From positions 1 through 20,661 of the forward strand of contig CAZKTF010000033.1 of the NCBI GenBank assembly GCA_964555565.1: a stretch of 20,661 bases of DNA, in the 5' to 3' direction. Each line of letters begins with the position of its first letter. The first letter of the stretch is position 1. Under the pieces are notes generated by a model, which was given only the letters and a program-made list of their open reading frames with translations, did not search any database and had not been told where the DNA came from. Of the stretch, positions 15,643 to 20,661 are shown piece after piece. Source of the stretch: CAZKTF01 sp964555565 (lineage in GTDB: Bacteria > Planctomycetota > JAJSAM01 > JAKLKS01). Made by a program: the position numbers and the translations under genes.

Positions 15643-16260
15643 CTAGATGTAGCCCAGGTCCTCGAGGCGCTTCGCGATCTTCTGCTCCTCGGCGGCGGAG
15701 TAGTCCTGCGAGGGGGCCCCCGCGGAGGGGACGAGGCCCAGCTCCTCCAGCCGGCGGAGGATCTTCCCGGCGCTCTCCTCGACGCCTTCCCGGTCCGTCT
15801 CGCAGATGACCTCGGGCTGGAGCGGCTCCTCGTAGGGGTCGGAGATCCCGGTGAAGTTCTTCACCTCGCCGGCGAGGGCCGCCCTGTAGAGCCCCTTCAC
15901 GTCCCGCTCGGCCAGCACGGGGATCGGGCACCTCACGTAGACCTCCAGGAAGGTCCCCGCCTTCGCGACCTCGCCGCGGACCTCGTCGCGGATCGCGCGG
16001 TAGGGGGAGATCGCGGCGCAGAGGACGCCGACGCCGTGCTTCGTGAGGGTCGCGGCCACCCACCCGATCCGGCGGATGTTGGTGTCCCGGTCCTCCTTCG
16101 AGAACCCGAGCCCCTTGCTGAGGTGGGTGCGGACCACGTCCCCGTCGAGGACCTCGTGGGCGACGCCCCGCGCCTCGAACTCCTTCACGAGGAGGGCCGC
16201 GATGGTGGACTTCCCCGCGCCGGAGAGCCCGGTGAACCAGACCGTGAATCCCCGTGCCAT
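15643..16260 (-). CDS. cysC: Adenylyl-sulfate (APS) kinase with C-terminal tail
   Basis: 205 residues. It phosphorylates APS at the 3' hydroxyl to give PAPS, the sulfate donor for sulfotransferases or for reduction. Signatures are the P-loop GLSGAGKST (11-19), LDGDVVRTHLSKGLGFSKEDRDTN with the DGD and APS-binding arginines, AAISPYRAIRDEVR (82-95) and KNFTGISDPYEEP (134-146). The catalytic domain ends near 176. The extra tail ends IAKRLEDLGYI, echoing ILRRLEELGLV a few residues earlier. It starts with a strong Shine-Dalgarno (AAGGTGATC), and its ATG shares one base with the stop of the Sat-AP gene, so both are one operon. No PAPS reductase is nearby. Confidence 0.94.
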   Translation of the reverse strand: MARGFTVWFTGLSGAGKSTIAALLVKEFEARGVAHEVLDGDVVRTHLSKGLGFSKEDRDTNIRRIGWVAATLTKHGVGVLCAAISPYRAIRDEVRGEVAKAGTFLEVYVRCPIPVLAERDVKGLYRAALAGEVKNFTGISDPYEEPLQPEVICETDREGVEESAGKILRRLEELGLVPSAGAPSQDYSAAEEQKIAKRLEDLGYI

Positions 16261-18833
16261 CAGCCGATCACCTTTCCCCGCATGTCGGCCGGCACCGGCT
16301 GGTCGAGCAGCCGCAGCACGGTGGGCCCGACGTCGTAGATCTCGAGACCGTCCAGCCGCTGCCCGCGGCCCGGCGTGCCCGGCCCCGCCATGAGGAAGAT
16401 CCCGTCCGGGTGGTGGTTCGCGTCGTCCGGCCCCGTGTCGTTCTCGTAGGTCACCCAGGAGCCCATCCCCACGGACCCCACGCTGCGCCACTCGAGGTCG
16501 CCGAAGTAGGTGATGAGGTCCGGCGGGAACCCGTTGGTCGCCGCGTAGATGTCCTCCGGGCGGTAGACCTTCGTCCCGATGGACTTCCCGTGGTCGTCGG
16601 GGATGGCGGCCAGCGCCTCGGCCAGGGCCCTGCGCGTGGGCTCGTACTCCGCGGCCGGGACGACCCCCCGAGGCTCGCGCCCCTGCACGTTCATGAAGAT
16701 GCGGGCGTAGTACCCGCCCTCCCCCCAGGCCTTCGTGCGCGACCAGTCCACCTTCAGCTTCGCCAGCGGGGTCGGCTTCGAGGGCTTCGGCTCCTCGAGG
16801 ACGAGCCAGCCGTTGTCGAGGAGCCACTCGTTCACGCAGATGCCCCCCACCATCCGCTGCGCCCCGTGGTCGGAGACCACGAGGACGGTGGTGTCGTCGT
16901 CGAGGATCTTGAGGAGCTCCCCCACCCGGTGGTCCAGGTAGACGTAGTAGTCGCGGACCACGTTCTCGTGGGGGTTGCCCGCCTCGTACTTCGGGTGGGT
17001 CTCGTCGAAGAACTTCCAGAAGCCGTGGTGCAGCCGGTCCGGGCCCATCTCCACCATCATGAAGAAGTCCCAGGGGCGCGTCTGGAGGAGGTGCTCGGCC
17101 AGCTTGAACCGCTTGTCCGTCATCTCGTAGATCTGGCGCAGCACCGGCTCGCGATCCTCGCTCCGGAAGCCCTCCACGTCGAGGAGGTACTTGCCCACGA
17201 CCTGCTCGATCTCCGCCTTGAACTCGGGGGGGTGCGTGTAGGGCGCGCTCGTGTCCGGGGTCATGAAGCAGCCGACCTGGACCCCGTTCACCGGGCGGAC
17301 CGGGTAGGTGCCGGGGACCCCGAGGGTGATGACGTACTTGCCGGCGTCGGAGAGGATCTCGAAGGCCCTCTTCTCCTTGACCGCCGTGGAGTTCGCGAAG
17401 AAGAGGTCGTCGTAGGCGTAGGAGCGGCGGTTGCGGAAGCCGTAGATGCCGAGCTGCCCGGGGTCCTTCGACGCCATCATGCAGGACCAGGCGGGGACCG
17501 TGATGGGAGGCATCGTCGAGCGCAGCCGCCCCCAGACCCCGCGGGCCATGAGCCCGGCGAGGTTCGGGAGGCGGTCCCGCCACCGCTCGAAGACGAGCTG
17601 CGGGGCCGCGCAGTCGAGCCCGATGACCGCCACCCTGCGCCTGCGCATCCGGCCCTCCTGCTCGCGCCGCTCCCGCTCCGCCCGCATCTCCGGGTGGTAG
17701 GCCTCGATCAGGACCCGGGCCACCTCCGGCCGGGTGAACTCGGTGGGCAGCATCTTGCCCGCCCGGAGCATCTCGCGCACCTTCGTGCCCGAGGGGGCGA
17801 TGCGCAGGGACGGGTCGTGGACGCAGGTCTTCTCGGAGGCGATGTGCCCGCAGGCCCGGCAGTAGAAGGTGTGGTCGAAGAAGATGGGCTGGATGCCCAG
17901 CTCGCCGGGGGCGAACTCCGAGAAGATCTTCTGCGCGTCGTAGGACCCGTAGTAGGCGCCCACGCCCGCGTGGTCGCGGCCCACGATGAAGTGGGTGCAC
18001 CCGTAGTTGCGGCGCACGAGGGCGTGGAAGATCGCCTCGCGGGGGCCCGCGTAGCGCATGGCCGCGGGGAACACGGCCAGGAGCGTGCGGTCCTTCGGGT
18101 AGTACTTCTCGAGGAGGACCTCGTAGCAGCGCATCCGCACGGCGGCGGGGATGTCGTCCCCCTTGGTCTCGCCGACGAGGGGGTGCAGGAGGAGCCCGTC
18201 CACCATCTCCAGCGCGCACTTCTGGAGGTACTCGTGGGCGCGGTGGATCGGGTTGCGCGTCTGGAAGGCCACGATGCGCTCCCAGCCGCGTTCCCGGAAG
18301 ATCGCGCGGGTCTGCGCGGGCGTGAACCGGTACTCGCCGAACTCGGTGTGGATGTTCGGGTCGAGGACGAGGACGTCGCCGGCGAAGTAGACCTCCCCCT
18401 GCCGCAGCAGGTTCGCGACCCCCGGGTGCGCCGGGTCGGTCGTGCGCCAGACGCCGCGGGCCTCGAGCTCCCGGTCGTAGTCGTACTTCTCCCTCAGGTG
18501 CAGCATGGCGACGACGCGGCCCCGGAAGCGAAGCGCGACGTCGTCGCCGGGACGGAAGGCCGCCGCCTCCTCGCGGCTCACGGGCAGCGTGATCGGGATC
18601 GACCAGGGCTGCCCGTCCGCGAGGTGCATCCCCTTCACGACGGCCAGGTAGTCGTCCCGGCCGAGGAACCCCGTCAGCGGCGTGAAGCCCCCGTTGCCGA
18701 GGAGCTCGAGGTCGGACGCGGTCCGGTCGTCCACCTCCAGCGCGCGGATCCCCCCCGCGTGGCGGAGCAGCTCCTCGATCCGTTCCGGCTCGGCGAGCCG
18801 GGGCACGACCGTGGTCGGGGGCTTCGGGGGCAT
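16260..18833 (-). CDS. sat: ATP sulfurylase fused to alkaline-phosphatase-superfamily hydrolase
   Basis: 857 residues in one open frame. Residues 1-385 are a complete ATP sulfurylase (ATP + sulfate to APS + PPi): PUA-like N-domain with NGGFTPLTGFL (47-57), active site QTRNPIHRAHE (191-201), GRDHAGVG (285-292), the zinc-binding CRACGHIASEKTCVH (325-339) and APSGTKVREML (346-356). A short charged linker (ERERREQEGR) leads at Met396 into a full AP-superfamily domain with Asp407, presumed nucleophile Thr445 in ITVPAW, Asp599/His603, SDHG (654-657) and His808. The AP domain is closely related to the stand-alone AP protein at 8649-9992. Met396 has AGGAGG five bases upstream, so a separate AP protein may also be made. 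The stop shares one base with the cysC start. The role of the AP half is unknown. Confidence 0.88.
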   Translation of the reverse strand: MPPKPPTTVVPRLAEPERIEELLRHAGGIRALEVDDRTASDLELLGNGGFTPLTGFLGRDDYLAVVKGMHLADGQPWSIPITLPVSREEAAAFRPGDDVALRFRGRVVAMLHLREKYDYDRELEARGVWRTTDPAHPGVANLLRQGEVYFAGDVLVLDPNIHTEFGEYRFTPAQTRAIFRERGWERIVAFQTRNPIHRAHEYLQKCALEMVDGLLLHPLVGETKGDDIPAAVRMRCYEVLLEKYYPKDRTLLAVFPAAMRYAGPREAIFHALVRRNYGCTHFIVGRDHAGVGAYYGSYDAQKIFSEFAPGELGIQPIFFDHTFYCRACGHIASEKTCVHDPSLRIAPSGTKVREMLRAGKMLPTEFTRPEVARVLIEAYHPEMRAERERREQEGRMRRRRVAVIGLDCAAPQLVFERWRDRLPNLAGLMARGVWGRLRSTMPPITVPAWSCMMASKDPGQLGIYGFRNRRSYAYDDLFFANSTAVKEKRAFEILSDAGKYVITLGVPGTYPVRPVNGVQVGCFMTPDTSAPYTHPPEFKAEIEQVVGKYLLDVEGFRSEDREPVLRQIYEMTDKRFKLAEHLLQTRPWDFFMMVEMGPDRLHHGFWKFFDETHPKYEAGNPHENVVRDYYVYLDHRVGELLKILDDDTTVLVVSDHGAQRMVGGICVNEWLLDNGWLVLEEPKPSKPTPLAKLKVDWSRTKAWGEGGYYARIFMNVQGREPRGVVPAAEYEPTRRALAEALAAIPDDHGKSIGTKVYRPEDIYAATNGFPPDLITYFGDLEWRSVGSVGMGSWVTYENDTGPDDANHHPDGIFLMAGPGTPGRGQRLDGLEIYDVGPTVLRLLDQPVPADMRGKVIG
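17648..17659 (-). promoter_or_regulatory. Internal ribosome-binding site and start at the Sat/AP junction
   Basis: On the minus strand AGGAGG (17659-17654) lies five bases before the ATG of Met396, which opens the AP domain (MRRRRVAVIGLD). This is among the best Shine-Dalgarno matches in the window, in a genome where many true starts have none. It may allow the AP domain to be made on its own as well as in the fusion, or be a relic of two formerly separate genes. Confidence 0.45.
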
Positions 18834-18871
18834 CGCGGGGGAGGGCCTCGGGTGGAGACCTCCGCTTGTAC

Positions 18872-18930
18872 CAACGCGCGGGGTCAGACCCTAAGGCGTT
18901 TGCAACTTCAAACGCGCGGGGTCAGACCCC
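18872..18930. repeat. REP-like repeat C (direct-repeat arrangement)
   Basis: Lies in the 109-base divergent spacer between the Sat-AP gene and the methyltransferase. AACGCGCGGGGTCAGACCC occurs twice in the same orientation, at about 18873-18891 and 18911-18929, with GCGTTTGCAA between them. It shares the GGGGTCAGACCC and GTTTGCAA blocks of repeats A and B, but its outer units are direct, not inverted. It ends 12 bases before the methyltransferase start, so promoter elements for one or both genes must overlap it. Confidence 0.8.
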
Positions 18931-18942
18931 ACGATCAGGAGC

Positions 18943-20094
18943 ATGGCCGACTGGTTCGAGGCGGACGACCCCTGGTACCTGGAGGCGATCCGGGCCGAGT
19001 CGGAGTTCTGGTCCTCGCGCCACACGGTCGAGTCCCGCGCGCGGACCCCGCGCAACCACCCGGTCCTGGCCGCCTACGCCAACGAGGTCGTCTCGGGCGA
19101 CCCCGCGGTCCCCTGGCCGGACCACCTGCGCCGTACCCGGGGGACCTTCGCGCGCGGGCTCTCCCTCGGCGGGGGCCTCGGCCCGGTGGAGGCGCGGCTC
19201 CTCGAGTCGGGCGCCGTGGGCGACCTCACCATCGTCGAGATCGCCGCGGGCGCCGTGGAGCGCGGGCGCGCGGAGATCGAGAGGCGGGGGCTCGGCCCGC
19301 GCGTCCGGTACGTGGACGGGGACCTCAACTTCTTCGAGCCCCCGGGCGCCGCCTACGACCTCGTGCTCGCGAACGCGGTCCTCCACCACATCGCCAACCT
19401 GGAGCGGCTGCTCGACGCGGTCCGCGGCTGCCTGGCCCCGGGCGGCCTCCTCGTGGTGTTCGACTACGTGGGCGAGCCGAAGTTCCAGTGGAGCGACCGC
19501 CGGCGCGCCGTCGTGGAGGCCCTCCTCGCGCTCGCCCCCCCGGGCCTCTCCCGACCCGGCCCGGTGCGGCCTCCCTCCCTCTCCGCCGTCCAGAGGGACA
19601 CCCCCTTCGAGGCCATCCGCCCAGAGGCGGTCCTCCCCGCGCTCCACGCGCGCTTCCGGACCGTGGCCGAGTGGCCCTCCTTCGGCGTCCTCCAGCCCTT
19701 CCTCACGCTCCTCCGGTGGGACGACCGCGGTCTCTGGGAGGAGTCCGGGGGCCCCGGGACGCGCTACCTCCGGGCCCTCTGCGCGGTGGACCGGATCGCC
19801 GCCGCCGCAGGGGACCCGCCGCCCTCCAACGTGCTCGGCTGGTACGCCCACGCGGGCCCCGGGGCCGGGGAGGCCCCCGCGGCCCCCGCGGCGCGCCCCA
19901 CCGCGCCCCCGGCCCTCCCCGCGGACCCGCTCGACCGCACCTTCTCCCGCCGCCTCCTCCGCCGGGTCGTCGAGCGCTACGCCTCCGACATCGGGCTCGG
20001 CCACCTGCTGGCCGCGAAGCTCCGGCGGGCCCTGGGACGTCCCCCGCGGGACTTCGGGCGGGGGTCGGACCCGGGCGGCGGCCACGCGCACTGA
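18943..20094 (+). CDS. SAM-dependent class I methyltransferase
   Basis: 383 residues. The start is ATG 18943, preceded by AGGAG at unusually short spacing. The Rossmann methyltransferase core lies at about 70-175: motif I GLSLGGGLGPVE (72-83), VEIAAGAVERGR with the acidic residue expected to bind SAM ribose (98-109), YVDGDLNFFEPP (123-134), DLVLANAVLHHI (139-150) and LAPGGLLVVFDYVG (164-177). FDYVGEPKFQWSDRR resembles a motif seen in methyltransferases of glycan-biosynthesis clusters. A Pro/Ala-rich linker (about 305-325) precedes a short helical C-terminal segment and a Gly/His-rich end. Substrate unknown; glycan or lipid modification is a context-based guess. It is transcribed divergently from the Sat-AP/cysC operon. 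Confidence 0.85.
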   Translation: MADWFEADDPWYLEAIRAESEFWSSRHTVESRARTPRNHPVLAAYANEVVSGDPAVPWPDHLRRTRGTFARGLSLGGGLGPVEARLLESGAVGDLTIVEIAAGAVERGRAEIERRGLGPRVRYVDGDLNFFEPPGAAYDLVLANAVLHHIANLERLLDAVRGCLAPGGLLVVFDYVGEPKFQWSDRRRAVVEALLALAPPGLSRPGPVRPPSLSAVQRDTPFEAIRPEAVLPALHARFRTVAEWPSFGVLQPFLTLLRWDDRGLWEESGGPGTRYLRALCAVDRIAAAAGDPPPSNVLGWYAHAGPGAGEAPAAPAARPTAPPALPADPLDRTFSRRLLRRVVERYASDIGLGHLLAAKLRRALGRPPRDFGRGSDPGGGHAH

Positions 20095-20151
20095 GGGCAG
20101 GCGCGGGCGAGGAGGACCCGGATCGGCTGCCGGGGCGCCCCGGGGAGGACC

Positions 20152-20157
20152 TATACT
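20152..20157 (+). promoter_or_regulatory. Putative -10 box (TATACT) for the 20193 gene
   Basis: TATACT lies 35 bases before the ATG, so the leader would be about 28 bases and contains a good Shine-Dalgarno (GGAGGGG, 20181-20187). The following CGG matches the CATACTCGG found before the gene at 5793. No strong -35 is visible. Confidence 0.45.
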
Positions 20158-20192
20158 CGGGGCCGGAGCGGCCCGTCCAGGGAGGGGAACCC

Positions 20193-20661
20193 ATGTCCGG
20201 CAACACGCACCGTCACGGCGAGCGGGGGAAGGCGCCCGTCGCCCTTCTCGTCGCCGTCCTCGCGGCGGCGCTGGCGGTCGTCGGGTACGTCGTCTGGACG
20301 AACCTCTCCAGCCCCGCGCGCCAGATGGGGTGGGAGGCCGACAAGGACGCCGCGCCGAAGGGCGGGACGCTCGCGGGCGTCCCGGCGGCGGGCCTGGAGC
20401 ACACCGGCTTCGCGCGCTGGCTCCCCGAGGACTCATGCGACTTCTTCGCGATCTACCGCGCGGGCGAGGTCGTCCGCGCCATCCGCGACTCCAACGCCTG
20501 GAAGAACCTCGTCTCCCAGCCGGCCGTGAAGGAACTGCAGGAGGGCTTCGGGGCGATGCTCGGGGGCCCCGGCGCCCCCGGGCGCGGGCGTCGGCGGCCG
20601 CCGTTCCCGCCCCCGCCGGGCGGGCCGGGGCCGGAGGTGCCCGCGGCCGCGGGGACGCAAC
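20193..20661 (+). CDS. Single-anchor membrane protein, paralog of the 12718-14979 product (partial, runs off the window)
   Basis: The first 156 codons are open to the right edge. The ATG has a clear ribosome-binding site. Residues about 14-36 form a membrane helix, followed by SPARQMGWEADK (40-51), TGFARWLPEDSCDFFAIYRA (71-90) and GEVVRAIRDSNAWKNL (91-106). These align without gaps in the core with SPARQLGYEPGK, LGFARFLPEETTGFSALYHA and GDVVAAIRDSRAWKRL in the gene at 12718. After about residue 124 it enters a Gly/Pro/Arg-rich low-complexity segment not seen in the paralog. The 3' end is outside the window. Function unknown. Confidence 0.75.
   Translation, partial: MSGNTHRHGERGKAPVALLVAVLAAALAVVGYVVWTNLSSPARQMGWEADKDAAPKGGTLAGVPAAGLEHTGFARWLPEDSCDFFAIYRAGEVVRAIRDSNAWKNLVSQPAVKELQEGFGAMLGGPGAPGRGRRRPPFPPPPGGPGPEVPAAAGTQ

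Overview
This is a gene-dense, very GC-rich stretch with strong G/C preference at third codon positions and heavy use of CTC for leucine. It probably comes from the chromosome of a Gram-negative bacterium. An O-antigen-ligase-type polymerase (Wzy_C family) and a GT4 glycosyltransferase imply surface polysaccharide. Many genes have only weak Shine-Dalgarno sites, and several have a TAnACT-like -10 box just upstream of the start codon, which suggests short-leader or leaderless transcripts. I cannot name the taxon. The composition and the large single-anchor hypothetical proteins would fit an uncultured planctomycete-like or similarly deep lineage, but that is a guess.

Layout. (1) 1-1500, mostly minus strand: a small membrane or secreted protein (13-258) and a divergent sigma-70-like protein (450-1106), with palindromic repeats around them. 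(2) 1508-5708, plus strand: a tight run of ribH (lumazine synthase), nusB, ftsY and an O-antigen ligase/TPR membrane protein. The last three genes are nearly contiguous. (3) 5793-7523, plus strand: a membrane-anchored protein with several carboxypeptidase-regulatory-like beta-sandwich modules. (4) 10876-7486, minus strand: a translationally coupled operon of a PHP phosphoesterase, an alkaline-phosphatase-superfamily (AP) hydrolase and a GT4 glycosyltransferase, both junctions being GTGA overlaps. (5) 11075-12010, minus strand: an HNH endonuclease with a palindromic repeat at its 3' end and an AT-richer patch at its 5' end. (6) 12344-15629, plus strand: queD, a large anchored protein of unknown function and a smaller anchored protein. 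(7) 18833-15643, minus strand: an ATP sulfurylase fused in frame to an AP-superfamily hydrolase, followed by APS kinase (cysC). (8) 18943-20094, plus strand: a SAM methyltransferase. (9) 20193 to the right edge: the start of a second anchored protein, paralogous to the one in block 6.

How the genes fit together. Sat plus CysC make PAPS, and no PAPS reductase is present here. The PHP protein resembles 3',5'-nucleoside bisphosphate phosphatases, which can remove the pAp by-product of sulfotransferases. With the glycosyltransferase, polymerase and methyltransferase, this suggests modification (possibly sulfation) of a surface glycan, but no sulfotransferase is visible. The most unusual item is the Sat-AP fusion. 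Its AP half is a clear paralog of the stand-alone AP enzyme 6 kb away, and a strong internal ribosome-binding site sits exactly at the domain junction.

A REP-like repeat family built from GGGGTCAGACCCC and GTTTGCAAAC occurs in three intergenic regions (about 1289-1457, 11012-11076, 18872-18930). A second hairpin type flanked by CTACAG lies at 397-448. I see no rRNA, tRNA, CRISPR array, transposase or phage gene.
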